This document shows, in pieces, positions 1 through 7,700 of a stretch of 17,242 bases of DNA; positions within the stretch are counted from its first letter, which is position 1; every line of letters starts with the position of its first letter. The notes beneath the pieces were generated by a model. The model was not told where the DNA came from, searched no databases, and worked only from the letters and a program-made list of their open reading frames with translations. The stretch lies in contig JAGOAF010000030.1 in the NCBI GenBank assembly GCA_017984035.1, positions 1 to 17,242 on the forward strand. The letters run 5' to 3'. Source of the DNA: Flavobacterium sp. GTDB taxonomy: Bacteria; Bacteroidota; Bacteroidia; Flavobacteriales; Flavobacteriaceae. The position numbers were made by a program, and so were the translations under genes.

Positions 1-801
1 AAAGAATTAGCTTCATTAGGAGATATTTATGTTAACGATGCTTTTGGAACGGCGCATAGAGCGCACGCTTCAACGACCATCATTGCACAATTTTTCCCAA
101 CTGATAAATGTTTTGGAACGTTGCTTGCTAAAGAAATTGAAAGCTTAAATAAAGTATTAAAAAACAGTGTAAAACCAGTAACAGCTGTTCTTGGAGGTTC
201 TAAAGTCTCTTCAAAAATTACGGTTATTGAAAACATTTTAGATAAAGTAGACCACATGATTATTGGGGGCGGAATGACATTTACTTTCGTTAAAGCCTTA
301 GGTGGAAAAATTGGAGATTCTATTTGTGAAGATGACAAACAAGAATTAGCCTTAGAAATTTTGCGCTTAGCTAAAGAAAAAGGAGTTCAAATTCATATTC
401 CAGTGGATGTGGTTGCAGGAGATAAATTTTCAAATGATGCCAATACACAAGTAGTTGATGTTAGAGCAATTCCAGACGGATGGGAAGGAATGGATGCAGG
501 ACCAAAATCGTTGGAGCAATTCAAAAAAGTAATTTTAGAGTCGAAAACAATTCTTTGGAATGGTCCTCTTGGTGTTTTTGAAATGCCAACTTTTGCAAAA
601 GGAACGATTGCTTTAGGGGAGTTCATTGCTGAATCAACTGCTAACGGAGCTTTTTCACTTGTAGGTGGCGGAGATTCAGTAGCAGCCGTAAAACAATTTG
701 GTTTTGAAGACAAAGTAAGTTATGTTTCAACTGGAGGAGGTGCCATGTTAGAAATGTTAGAAGGTAGAGTATTACCAGGAATTGCTGCTATTTTAGAATA
801 A
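1..801 (+). CDS. pgk: Phosphoglycerate kinase, 5'-truncated by window edge
   Basis: Phosphoglycerate kinase transfers a phosphate from 1,3-bisphosphoglycerate to ADP in cytosolic glycolysis, and runs in reverse in gluconeogenesis. The reading frame is open from base 1, which starts inside the N-terminal domain ([20 protein letters not shown]). About 266 residues are present of the usual 390-400, so roughly the first third lies outside the window. Family motifs visible include GGSKVSSKI at the domain linker region, [18 protein letters not shown], and the C-terminal nucleotide-binding stretches GGGDSVAAV and [13 protein letters not shown]. The TTG at 121 is an internal leucine and not a start. 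The gene ends in TAA and is followed about 50 nt later by a strong hairpin terminator, so it is probably the last gene of its transcript. Identity is very secure. Confidence 0.97.
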   Translation, partial: KELASLGDIYVNDAFGTAHRAHASTTIIAQFFPTDKCFGTLLAKEIESLNKVLKNSVKPVTAVLGGSKVSSKITVIENILDKVDHMIIGGGMTFTFVKALGGKIGDSICEDDKQELALEILRLAKEKGVQIHIPVDVVAGDKFSNDANTQVVDVRAIPDGWEGMDAGPKSLEQFKKVILESKTILWNGPLGVFEMPTFAKGTIALGEFIAESTANGAFSLVGGGDSVAAVKQFGFEDKVSYVSTGGGAMLEMLEGRVLPGIAAILE

Positions 802-849
802 GCAATCTGAAATCATAATCAAGTTAAATCAACTTGAACCTATTTATAG

Positions 850-892
850 AAAACCTTAGCGAAATATTTTTGAGCTGAGGTTTTCTTTTTTT
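850..892 (+). terminator. Rho-independent terminator after pgk
   Basis: The arms AAAACCTTAGC (850-860) and GCTGAGGTTTT (874-884) pair over 11 bp with one U-G wobble and a 13 nt loop. They are followed by a tract of eight bases with seven T (885-892). Position, stem and T-tract fit an intrinsic terminator for pgk. The flanking arms are A- and T-rich, so it may also work weakly in the opposite direction. Confidence 0.8.
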
Positions 893-999
893 AGCCTGAA
901 TTGAGGACTTTTTTTACAAAAACCCATCAAAAAATCTCCAAAACGACCTCAAAACTGATTTTTTAACAATATTTAAGTAATTTTTCAGTTTGAACCTAG

Positions 1000-1007
1000 T
1001 AAGTTTG
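1000..1007 (+). promoter_or_regulatory. Candidate -7 element for the lytic transglycosylase operon
   Basis: TAAGTTTG matches the Bacteroidota -7 consensus TAnnTTTG. It lies 52 nt before the ATG at 1060, within the gap after the pgk terminator where a promoter is expected. I see no TTG at the right distance upstream for the -33 element. In AT-rich DNA this motif also arises by chance, so the call is tentative. Confidence 0.3.
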
Positions 1008-1059
1008 TAAAAATGATTTTTATAATCGTTTGGAATTTTGCCCCTTGATTGCATAAATT

Positions 1060-3039
1060 ATGAATATTAAAAACCTTATATACTCTTTTTTTCTGTTTGC
1101 CTCTTTCTCGCTTTTTTCGCAAGAAACAGTTGAAAAAACGGGCACTCCAAAACCGGAAATTAAACTAACCTACTTAGATTCTATCAAGAAAACCTTTGTC
1201 AAAGACGATTTGGCAGCTTGTGTAGACAGTTTGTGGTTAAAAGAGTTAACGAATTTAGACATTTACAATAACCTTACAGAAGACATTCAAACGATCAACA
1301 TTGACGAAAAAGTGGACTACGAATTGTCTACGGAGTTGTTAAAAGCACGATTGCAAGAAATGGACGAAAAATCGCCATTTCACATTGAATACAACCAAGG
1401 TTTAGAAAACATAATCAAGTCTTTTTTGAAAAATCGTAAGCGTTCTTTTGAGCGTTTGATGGCGGTTTCAGAATATTACTTTCCTTTATTTGAAGAGGCA
1501 TTTGACAAACAAAATGTGCCTCTTGAAATCAAGTATTTAGCCGTTGTGGAGTCGGCTTTAAATCCGAAAGCAGTTTCTAGAGTTGGCGCTACAGGTCTTT
1601 GGCAATTCATGTACCAAACGGGTAAACAATACGGTTTAAAAATCGATTCGTATGTAGATGAACGTAGCGATCCTTTAAAAGCTAGCGAGGCAGCTGCTCA
1701 ATACATGAAAAACATGTACGCTATTTTTGGGGATTGGGATTTGGTTTTAGCATCTTATAATTCAGGACCAGGCAATGTGGCAAAAGCCATTCGTCGTTCT
1801 GGAGGACAACAAAACTATTGGAACATTCGCAAAAACTTACCTAAAGAAACCCAAGGCTATCTTCCTGCTTTTCTAGCAACAATGTACATTTATGAATACC
1901 ATAAAGAACATGGAATTGTGCCAGAAAAAGCGCCAATAAAGCATTTTGCAACCGATACAGTAATGATTAAAAGACAAATGTCTTTCAAGCAAATATCTGA
2001 GTTGATTGATATTCCTGTAGCTCAACTGCAGGTATTAAACCCATCTTATCGATTAAATATCGTACCAGCCTACAAAGACCAAACTCATTTTTTGAGATTG
2101 CCGCAAGATAAAATGGCAGTATTTACCTCTAACGAATCTAAGATTTATGCTTATGTAGAAAAAGAGGCTAATTTGCGTGAAAAACCATTTCAAATAGTTC
2201 GACCTATTGTATCCCAGGACTCTGTAAACACATTTCAGAAATTGGCTCAGGCCAAAGTACGCTACTACCGCGTCAAGCGCAATGACAATTTAAGTACAAT
2301 TGCTCAAAAATACGATGTGACGGTTGCCGACCTTAAAAGATGGAATAACATCAGAGGAAATAAAGTGGCTTATGGTAAAAACTTAAAAATCAATGGGCTT
2401 GAAGCCGATCAAAATCCGACGGCTATAGCTAAAGTTGAACTAGACAAAAAAGAAATCCAAAAAGACAGCGCAGCTGTGGCAACTGCCTCATTTTATGTTG
2501 TTCAAAAAGGGGATAATTTAAGTGCAATCGCTAAGAAATTTAATGTTACAGTAGCCGAAATCCAAGAATGGAATAAGCTCATCAATAACAATCTTCAGTT
2601 AGGCGCATCGCTACAAGTCGTTAAAAACCCAATTAATAAAGAAGCGATATCAGAATCTGTTGAAAGAAAAGACATTGCCTATAGCGTGCAAAAAGGGGAT
2701 AATTTAGGCGGTATTGCTAAGAAATTTGGCGCTACAATTGAAGAGTTAAAACAATGGAATAACTTAAAAACTAATGCAATCGCTATCGGAAACAGCTTGA
2801 TTGTGGCTAAAAACGAAATTGTGATTGACACCAATAAAGCAACTGTTGCAAGTTTTAAAAAGAAAGAACAATTTTCTAGCACCACCAATAAAGAAGCAGA
2901 ATACTATGTAAAAAAAGGAGACTCTTTGTATAGTATTTCGAAAAAATACCCTGGCGTGACCATTTCTGATTTAAAGAAATGGAATAATATCAAAGACGAT
3001 GAATTGAAACCCGGAATGAAATTAAAAATCAACGGTTAG
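1060..3039 (+). CDS. Secreted MltD-like lytic transglycosylase with LysM repeats
   Basis: This is a peptidoglycan-cleaving lytic transglycosylase of 659 residues, expected in the periplasm or at the outer membrane. Residues 1-20 form a signal peptide (a hydrophobic stretch ending near LFSQE) with no lipobox cysteine. The SLT catalytic domain spans roughly 130-285. The likely catalytic glutamate is E164 in VVESALNPKAVSRVGATGLW, followed by ASYNSGPGNV (231-240) and the conserved Gly-Tyr/Leu-Pro-Ala stretch near 267-271. Four clear LysM peptidoglycan-binding repeats follow at about 402-446, 477-521, 540-583 and 615-658, and a diverged LysM-like segment lies at about 303-348. Family relatives include E. 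coli MltD, which has fewer LysM units. It starts a plus-strand gene group; the next gene begins 49 nt later. The predicted role is cell wall turnover. The exact subfamily is less certain. Confidence 0.93.
   Translation: MNIKNLIYSFFLFASFSLFSQETVEKTGTPKPEIKLTYLDSIKKTFVKDDLAACVDSLWLKELTNLDIYNNLTEDIQTINIDEKVDYELSTELLKARLQEMDEKSPFHIEYNQGLENIIKSFLKNRKRSFERLMAVSEYYFPLFEEAFDKQNVPLEIKYLAVVESALNPKAVSRVGATGLWQFMYQTGKQYGLKIDSYVDERSDPLKASEAAAQYMKNMYAIFGDWDLVLASYNSGPGNVAKAIRRSGGQQNYWNIRKNLPKETQGYLPAFLATMYIYEYHKEHGIVPEKAPIKHFATDTVMIKRQMSFKQISELIDIPVAQLQVLNPSYRLNIVPAYKDQTHFLRLPQDKMAVFTSNESKIYAYVEKEANLREKPFQIVRPIVSQDSVNTFQKLAQAKVRYYRVKRNDNLSTIAQKYDVTVADLKRWNNIRGNKVAYGKNLKINGLEADQNPTAIAKVELDKKEIQKDSAAVATASFYVVQKGDNLSAIAKKFNVTVAEIQEWNKLINNNLQLGASLQVVKNPINKEAISESVERKDIAYSVQKGDNLGGIAKKFGATIEELKQWNNLKTNAIAIGNSLIVAKNEIVIDTNKATVASFKKKEQFSSTTNKEAEYYVKKGDSLYSISKKYPGVTISDLKKWNNIKDDELKPGMKLKING
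2503..2706 (+). repeat. Near-identical LysM coding repeat units
   Basis: The 18-mer CAAAAAGGGGATAATTTA occurs exactly at 2503-2520 and again at 2689-2706. Both copies encode the QKGDNL start of adjacent LysM modules. The identity continues a short way downstream in the shared GCTAAGAAATTT. The first LysM (about 2260) and the last (about 2900) are more diverged. This suggests that the two middle LysM modules come from a fairly recent tandem duplication. Confidence 0.7.
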
Positions 3040-3088
3040 TGCAATGAATCTATATCAATTTGGGTTTTATTTATAATTGTTTGTAATC

Positions 3089-4084
3089 ATGAATAAAATC
3101 CATTTTTTATGCCTATTTGTTTCTCTTTTACTGTTTTCTTGTTTGAAAAAAGAAGTCGACTTCGCCCGAAAAACAACGGGTAAAATCAATACGATTTCAG
3201 TAGTTATTGATGATCAATTATGGAATGGGGAAATTGGCGATAGCATTCGAAATAAATTAGCTTCTCCTGTAATTGGACTCCCCGAGGAAGAACCACGCTT
3301 TACCATCAATCAATATCCAGTCAAATTATTAGATGGCTTCGCTACGAATAATCGTGCCATTATTATTATAAAAAAAGCCGCCCAAAAAAGCTTTGAAATC
3401 AAGAGGAATCAATACGCTTTTCCTCAAAATGTATTCCATATTTCTGGAAGAACCACCGAGGAGCTACAGCAATTATTAGAAGAACACATTCCCCGTATAA
3501 TTCGTCTAATTGAAAAAGGAGAAATTACAGAAAGCCAACAAATTAATAAAAAGGCACTACGCCCAACTGCATTTTTCAACGAACAATTTCAGTTAACAAT
3601 TCAAGTTCCTGTTGATTTTGAAATGGTGTTGCGCCAACCCAATTTTGTTTGGTTGAAGAAAAATATAATTAGCGGAAGCAGTAGCTTGTTAGTTTATCAA
3701 GTGCCATTGAATACTATTTCAAAGGTAAACGTTGCGGCATCTATTTTTAAAATGAGAGATTCAATCGGCAAGTTCATTAAGGGAACGGAACCAAAAACCC
3801 ATATGATTAATGAGACAGGTTATACCCCCTATTTTTTTAAATCAAAGTTAGACGATAGACTTGCATATGAAACTAGAGGAACCTGGCGTCTACAGAATGA
3901 TTATATGTCAGGCCCTTTTATTAATTATACTATTGTAGATTCAATTCATAATCGATTAATCGTATTAGAGGGTTTTTGTTATTCACCCTCTAAAGAAAAA
4001 AGAGACGTTATACATGAGTTAAATTCGATTATGCATTCGGTTCATTTACTTAAAAACAATACTTTTACCCCAATTAAAAAATAA
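3089..4084 (+). CDS. DUF4837-like lipoprotein of unknown function
   Basis: This 331-residue protein has a lipoprotein signal: MNK, then a hydrophobic run, then LLFSC with the lipidated cysteine at residue 18. This predicts export and membrane anchoring. I chose the ATG at 3089 because it gives a normal short N-region; an in-frame TTG at 3077 would only add four residues. The mature part begins with a segment like those of Bacteroidota DUF4837 proteins (TISVVIDDQLWNGEIGD, then LPEEEPRFTINQ). I assign the family from remembered sequence character, not from a search. No catalytic motif is recognisable. It lies 49 nt after the lytic transglycosylase and 5 nt before the acetyltransferase. Co-transcription is likely, and a link to the cell envelope is possible but unproven. 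Confidence 0.8.
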   Translation: MNKIHFLCLFVSLLLFSCLKKEVDFARKTTGKINTISVVIDDQLWNGEIGDSIRNKLASPVIGLPEEEPRFTINQYPVKLLDGFATNNRAIIIIKKAAQKSFEIKRNQYAFPQNVFHISGRTTEELQQLLEEHIPRIIRLIEKGEITESQQINKKALRPTAFFNEQFQLTIQVPVDFEMVLRQPNFVWLKKNIISGSSSLLVYQVPLNTISKVNVAASIFKMRDSIGKFIKGTEPKTHMINETGYTPYFFKSKLDDRLAYETRGTWRLQNDYMSGPFINYTIVDSIHNRLIVLEGFCYSPSKEKRDVIHELNSIMHSVHLLKNNTFTPIKK

Positions 4085-4089
4085 AATTC

Positions 4090-4539
4090 ATGGTATTAGA
4101 ATGGACGATTAAGTCTTTTGAATCCCTTTCAGTATTCGAGCTGTATGATATTCTTCGTTTGCGAAGCGAAATTTTTGTAGTTGAGCAAAACTGTGTGTAT
4201 TTGGATTTAGACGGCAAAGATCAAAAAGCGTTGCATCTTTTTGGAACCTTTGAAGGTAAAATTGTTGCACATGCACGACTTTTTAAGCCAGGAATTTCTT
4301 TTGTTCACGCTTCTATTGGTCGGGTTACCGTCGATGCGAAGCATAGAGAAAAAAAATGGGGACACGAATTAATGCGTCAGGCTATTGCCGGAATTGCGGA
4401 TCATTATGGAGTAGTCGAGATTACGATTGGCGCCCAATTGTATTTGAAAAAATTCTACGAAAGTCACGGATTTGTCCAAACGAGCGAAATGTATTTGGAG
4501 GATGATATTCCGCATATTCAAATGGACAAAATAGGTTAA
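4090..4539 (+). CDS. GNAT-family N-acetyltransferase, ElaA-like
   Basis: This 149-residue cytosolic protein belongs to the GNAT fold, which transfers an acyl group from acyl-CoA to an amine; the substrate is unknown. The N-terminal segment LRLRSEIFVVEQNCVYLDLDGKDQ is typical of the ElaA group. The acetyl-CoA-binding region is seen around SIGRVTVDAKHREKKWGHEL (about 78-97), where the usual R/Q-x-x-G-x-G/A loop appears as REKKWGHEL. The C-terminal LKKFYESHGFVQTSEMYLEDDIPHIQM is also characteristic. The length is normal for ElaA. It starts 5 nt after the DUF4837-like gene, so the two are probably on one transcript. Its stop codon overlaps that of the convergent OmpA-family gene. No promoter of its own is visible. 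Confidence 0.88.
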   Translation: MVLEWTIKSFESLSVFELYDILRLRSEIFVVEQNCVYLDLDGKDQKALHLFGTFEGKIVAHARLFKPGISFVHASIGRVTVDAKHREKKWGHELMRQAIAGIADHYGVVEITIGAQLYLKKFYESHGFVQTSEMYLEDDIPHIQMDKIG

Positions 4540-5357
4540 CACTTTGTAATCACTAATTCCACTCTCCGGTCTAATTCGGGCTCCCTGCCAATAGGGAATG
4601 TATTGCCATACCCTTTAAAAGTCATTCGTGAAGGATTTATTTTTCGCATCACTAAATAGCGGTAGACTGCTTTGGCCCGATTGTAGGATAGTTTTCTTTC
4701 TTTGGTGTCTTTGTCAATCGCATCTGAAAAGTGTCTCGGAGTACAACAAACATGGCCTTGAATTTCAAATTCTACATACGGATTGTTTTTTAGAAAAAGG
4801 ACAATCTTATCTAGTTTGTTTCGGGATTTTAAGTCCAAATAACTGCTACCTACGTTAAAGCGAACATGCTCTAAATAGATACGATCTCCCTTTTTGTGCT
4901 GCAAATGAAAATCAGTATACAAGCGCGGTATTCCCATGAATAACTTAGGTTTTGCCATTTGCTCTACTACGACTTCTACTCGGCGATTTTTTGAACGAGT
5001 TTGGTCTAAGTTTTGGACGGTGTCTTTATTGACTAAAACCCTTCCTTTCCCTTCTAAAGCAATAAGTTTCTTAGGATTTAACCCTGCGTTTAGTAAGATT
5101 TTTTCAATAGTTCGTACTCTTCGGTCAGATAAATTGAAATTATAACTAGCCGCACCCCGATCGTCACAATAACCAAAAACGCGCACGGACTGTATTTGGC
5201 TACTATCAATTTTTTGTATAAAATCAAATAGTAGGGTTTTTTGACTTTCTTTAAGATGGTCAAAATTCAAGTCAAAATACACATTTTGTGTAATTCTATC
5301 TTGTGCGGATCCGCATAGGAACAGTAGTAAAAACACTATTTTGAGTAGCTTTTTCAT
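4536..5357 (-). CDS. OmpA-family protein with two tandem OmpA-like domains
   Basis: This 273-residue exported protein is likely to bind peptidoglycan in the periplasm. The N-terminus MKKLLKIVFLLLFLCGSAQD is a signal peptide with probable cleavage after AQ; the residue before its cysteine is Leu, so a lipobox is unlikely. Two OmpA C-like domains follow. The first (about 25-135) has YFDLNFDHL, the helix NFNLSDRRVRTIEKILL and the closing RSKNRRVEVVVE. The second (about 160-273) has VRFNVGSSYLDLKSRNKLD, GHVCC (201-205), LSYNRAKAVYRYL and DRRVELVI. There is no N-terminal beta-barrel, so this is a soluble double-domain form and not a classical OmpA porin. The gene starts 15 nt after rnpA and is probably co-transcribed with it. 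It converges on the acetyltransferase gene with overlapping stops. Confidence 0.88.
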   Translation of the reverse strand: MKKLLKIVFLLLFLCGSAQDRITQNVYFDLNFDHLKESQKTLLFDFIQKIDSSQIQSVRVFGYCDDRGAASYNFNLSDRRVRTIEKILLNAGLNPKKLIALEGKGRVLVNKDTVQNLDQTRSKNRRVEVVVEQMAKPKLFMGIPRLYTDFHLQHKKGDRIYLEHVRFNVGSSYLDLKSRNKLDKIVLFLKNNPYVEFEIQGHVCCTPRHFSDAIDKDTKERKLSYNRAKAVYRYLVMRKINPSRMTFKGYGNTFPIGREPELDRRVELVITKC

Positions 5358-5372
5358 TACATTTTCAATAGT

Positions 5373-5768
5373 TTACTTTTTGTCTTCCTTTGAAACAGCA
5401 CTTATTTGCGCTAAAAATTTTTCAAACAATTGAATGGTTTTGGTATTGATTTCTTCAAAAGACAATCGGTCTTTGCTTTGGTAAAAAAGCATTAACGCAT
5501 ACGGCTGGTGGAGATGGTCTTTAAGCAAGTGTTGATTGAGACGGTAAGTCTCACGTAAAACACGCTTAAAATAATTGCGATCAACGGCTTTTTTGAAGTA
5601 TTTTTTTGAAACCGAAACCCCCACTTTTAAAAGCTGTTCGTCTCCCAAAGCACCCGAATGATAGACTAATCGCAAGGGGTATTTGGATACTGATTTCCCT
5701 TCGGAAAATAACAATCCGATAGTAATCTTGCTTTTTAGTTTTTCGTTTTTGGAATAATTGAAGTTCAT
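5373..5768 (-). CDS. rnpA: Ribonuclease P protein component
   Basis: RnpA is the small basic protein subunit of ribonuclease P, which helps the catalytic RNA remove the 5' leader of precursor tRNAs. With the ATG at 5768 the product is 131 residues, normal for the family. A GTG at 5786 would add six residues of no family character (VFFSE), so I prefer the ATG. The RNA-binding signature is seen as KKYFKKAVDRNYFKRVLRET (residues 56-75), which corresponds to the family pattern with an RNR core. Here the core reads RNY, so one canonical arginine is replaced. The region KVGVSVSKK before it is also typical. It leads a two-gene unit with the OmpA-family gene. A TACCTTTG candidate -7 box lies just upstream. 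There is no rpmH next to it, unlike the arrangement in many other bacteria. Confidence 0.95.
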   Translation of the reverse strand: MNFNYSKNEKLKSKITIGLLFSEGKSVSKYPLRLVYHSGALGDEQLLKVGVSVSKKYFKKAVDRNYFKRVLRETYRLNQHLLKDHLHQPYALMLFYQSKDRLSFEEINTKTIQLFEKFLAQISAVSKEDKK

Positions 5769-5799
5769 TTCTGAGAAAAATACCACTAATTTTAGTTGT

Positions 5800-5807
5800 C
5801 AAAGGTA
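5800..5807 (-). promoter_or_regulatory. Candidate -7 element for rnpA
   Basis: Read on the minus strand the sequence is TACCTTTG, a full match to TAnnTTTG. It lies 31 nt upstream of the rnpA ATG in the rnpA/plsC divergent gap. No well-spaced TTG is visible for the -33 element, so only one of the two promoter parts supports this call. Confidence 0.45.
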
Positions 5808-5868
5808 CAATTAAACCCAATATCGGCGTTATTCTTTGGGATTTAAATAGCCCTAAAAATTTATTTCG

Positions 5869-5876
5869 TATTTTTG
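5869..5876 (+). promoter_or_regulatory. Candidate -7 element for the plsC-desaturase pair
   Basis: TATTTTTG matches TAnnTTTG and ends 17 nt before the ATG at 5894, which would leave a leader of about 10 nt. The only TTG upstream (5836-5838) is about 30 nt away, longer than the usual 17-21 nt spacing. If this promoter is real, a start at the GTG at 5876 is impossible, which supports the ATG at 5894. Confidence 0.4.
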
Positions 5877-5893
5877 TGATTCATTTTTCATGC

Positions 5894-6628
5894 ATGCAAA
5901 AACTAATTTCGTATCCTCTCTCCATTATTTACTATTTGTGTTTTGGACTTTTTTTGGTTGTTTTTCATCCGATTCAATGGGTATGTTTCAATGTTTTTGG
6001 TTATTATGCACATAAAAAAAGCGTAGATTATTTAAACTTTTTTTTAGTGCGTTGCACGAATCTTTTAGGAACGACTTATCAGTTTGAAAACACAGATATG
6101 ATCCCTAAAAATGCACCTATAATTTTTGTAGCCAATCACCAAAGTTTGTATGATATTGTGGCTATTATTTGGTATTTGAGAGATTACCATTGCAAGTTTG
6201 TAAGCAAGAAAGAATTAGGTACCGGCATTCCAAGTGTTTCGTATAATTTGAACCATGGCGGTTCAGTCTTAATTGACCGAAAAGACCCGAAACAAGCCAT
6301 ACCATTAATCAAAGGATTATCTGAATATATTGAAAACAATACCCGTTCAGCAGTTATTTTCCCAGAAGGGACTCGTAGCAAAACCGGACAACCAAAATCG
6401 TTCGCACAAAGCGGATTAAAAATACTATGTAAGTACGCCCCAACGGCTTACGTGGTCCCAATTACCATCAACAATTCATGGAAGATGGTTCGATTTGGAG
6501 CTTTCCCAATGGGTTTAGGTAATCGCCTCAAATTCACAATTCACTCGCCTTTACAAGTGAGCGAGTATTCATTTGAAGAAATAATTGAAAAAGCGGAAAG
6601 CGCTATAGTACAAGGAATACAAATTTAA
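5894..6628 (+). CDS. plsC: 1-acyl-sn-glycerol-3-phosphate acyltransferase (PlsC family)
   Basis: This 244-residue membrane-associated enzyme probably acylates lysophosphatidic acid to phosphatidic acid in phospholipid synthesis. All core motifs of the family are present: the catalytic NHxxxxD as NHQSLYD (81-87), the glycerol-3-phosphate site GGSVLIDR (122-129), FPEGTRS (156-162) and the later proline in VVPITIN. Residues about 7-35 form one or two hydrophobic segments that likely anchor it in the inner membrane. I chose the ATG at 5894 because an upstream GTG at 5876 overlaps the candidate promoter and adds only six residues. The desaturase gene begins 12 nt after its stop, so the two form a lipid-synthesis pair. 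The exact acyl donor and acceptor cannot be read from the sequence, and relatives can act on other lysolipids. Confidence 0.92.
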   Translation: MQKLISYPLSIIYYLCFGLFLVVFHPIQWVCFNVFGYYAHKKSVDYLNFFLVRCTNLLGTTYQFENTDMIPKNAPIIFVANHQSLYDIVAIIWYLRDYHCKFVSKKELGTGIPSVSYNLNHGGSVLIDRKDPKQAIPLIKGLSEYIENNTRSAVIFPEGTRSKTGQPKSFAQSGLKILCKYAPTAYVVPITINNSWKMVRFGAFPMGLGNRLKFTIHSPLQVSEYSFEEIIEKAESAIVQGIQI

Positions 6629-6640
6629 TAATATATAAAA

Positions 6641-7627
6641 ATGTCAATTAAAAACATTCGTTTAGAAGTGATGCAGTTTTTAGAAAAAAACGTGGACAGC
6701 TTCGTAGAACAGTACTTAATTCCAGTAGAAAATATTTGGCAACCCTCAGATTTTTTACCCGATTCGCAAAGTGAAAACTTTTTTGAAGAAGTAAAAGAAC
6801 TTAGAGAAATAGCTAAAGATTTACCATATGATTTTTGGGTAGCGATGGTAGGAGATACCATTACCGAAGAGGCTTTGCCTACTTACGAATCTTGGTTAAT
6901 GGAAGTTGAAGGAATCGATAATTTAGAAAGAAACGGTTGGTCAAGCTGGATTCGTCAATGGACCGGAGAAGAAAACCGTCACGGAGACATGTTAAACAAA
7001 TATTTGTATTTGTCAGGTCGTGTAAATATGCGTGAGGTAGAAATTACAACGCAACATTTGATCAACGATGGCTTTGATATTGGTACCGGAAGAGACCCTT
7101 ACAAGAACTTTGTGTATACTAGTTTTCAAGAGTTAGCTACTTATGTTTCACACAATAGAGTATCTCAAATTGCAAAAAAACACGGAGATAATAAATTGTC
7201 TAAAATGTGTAAAATGATTGCTGGAGATGAGATGCGTCACCACCATGCCTACAGCGAATTTGTGAATCGAATTTTCCAAGTAGATCCGAGTGAAATGATG
7301 TTAGCGTTTCAATACATGATGAAACAAAAAATCGTTATGCCGGCGCATTTCTTGAGAGAATCAGGACAACAAATTAGTTCTGCATTTGAAAATTTCTCTG
7401 ATTCGGCACAACGAATAGGAGTGTATACCGCCAACGATTATGTAGAAATCATGCAGAAGTTAATTGACAAATGGCAAATTGATAAAATGGCCGGTTTGAC
7501 TGACGAAGCTGAAAAAGCAAGGGATTATTTGATGAAATTGCCGGCTAGAATGGCTAAAATTTCAGAACGATTAGTAATTCCTCAAGAGTCATATATCTTT
7601 AAATGGGTAGAGCCTGCTACTTTGTAA
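6641..7627 (+). CDS. Acyl-ACP desaturase, diiron ferritin-like
   Basis: This 328-residue soluble enzyme belongs to the stearoyl-ACP desaturase family, which uses a diiron centre and O2 to introduce a cis double bond into acyl chains on acyl carrier protein. The metal ligands can be read off: E77 in TEEALPTY, E111 and H114 in EENRHG, E164 in FQELAT, and E197 with H200 in GDEMRHH. This is the full set of two ExxH-type motifs plus single glutamates. The length matches bacterial members. It follows plsC by 12 nt and ends before a strong terminator, so the pair probably supplies and uses unsaturated chains for membrane phospholipids. An O2-dependent route implies an aerobic host. The position of the double bond and the chain-length preference cannot be inferred. 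Confidence 0.93.
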   Translation: MSIKNIRLEVMQFLEKNVDSFVEQYLIPVENIWQPSDFLPDSQSENFFEEVKELREIAKDLPYDFWVAMVGDTITEEALPTYESWLMEVEGIDNLERNGWSSWIRQWTGEENRHGDMLNKYLYLSGRVNMREVEITTQHLINDGFDIGTGRDPYKNFVYTSFQELATYVSHNRVSQIAKKHGDNKLSKMCKMIAGDEMRHHHAYSEFVNRIFQVDPSEMMLAFQYMMKQKIVMPAHFLRESGQQISSAFENFSDSAQRIGVYTANDYVEIMQKLIDKWQIDKMAGLTDEAEKARDYLMKLPARMAKISERLVIPQESYIFKWVEPATL

Positions 7628-7652
7628 AAATGTAGTATTTTTAAATAAAATT

Positions 7653-7684
7653 AAAAGCTGAATTATCGCAATTCAGCTTTTTTT
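7653..7684 (+). terminator. Rho-independent terminator after the desaturase
   Basis: The arms AAAAGCTGAATT (7653-7664) and AATTCAGCTTTT (7670-7681) form a perfect 12 bp stem with a 5 nt loop. The T run continues to 7684. It lies 25 nt after the desaturase stop and 16 nt before the next start, so it closes the plsC-desaturase unit. The next gene then needs its own promoter or some read-through. Confidence 0.9.
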
Positions 7685-7700
7685 ATAAAACCGTTTTAAA

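Noticed and set aside
901..952. TTGAGG and CCTCAA inverted arms downstream of the pgk terminator
   Set aside because: Only 6 bp with a loop of 40 nt and no conserved structure. It is expected by chance in this AT-rich gap.
4628..5145. Plus-strand open frames opposite the OmpA-family gene
   Set aside because: They have no family character, lie fully antisense to a well-supported gene and are explained by codon bias of the real frame.
5581..5820. Minus-strand open frame of 79 codons overlapping rnpA
   Set aside because: It is an out-of-frame shadow of rnpA and its upstream region, and shows no recognisable features.
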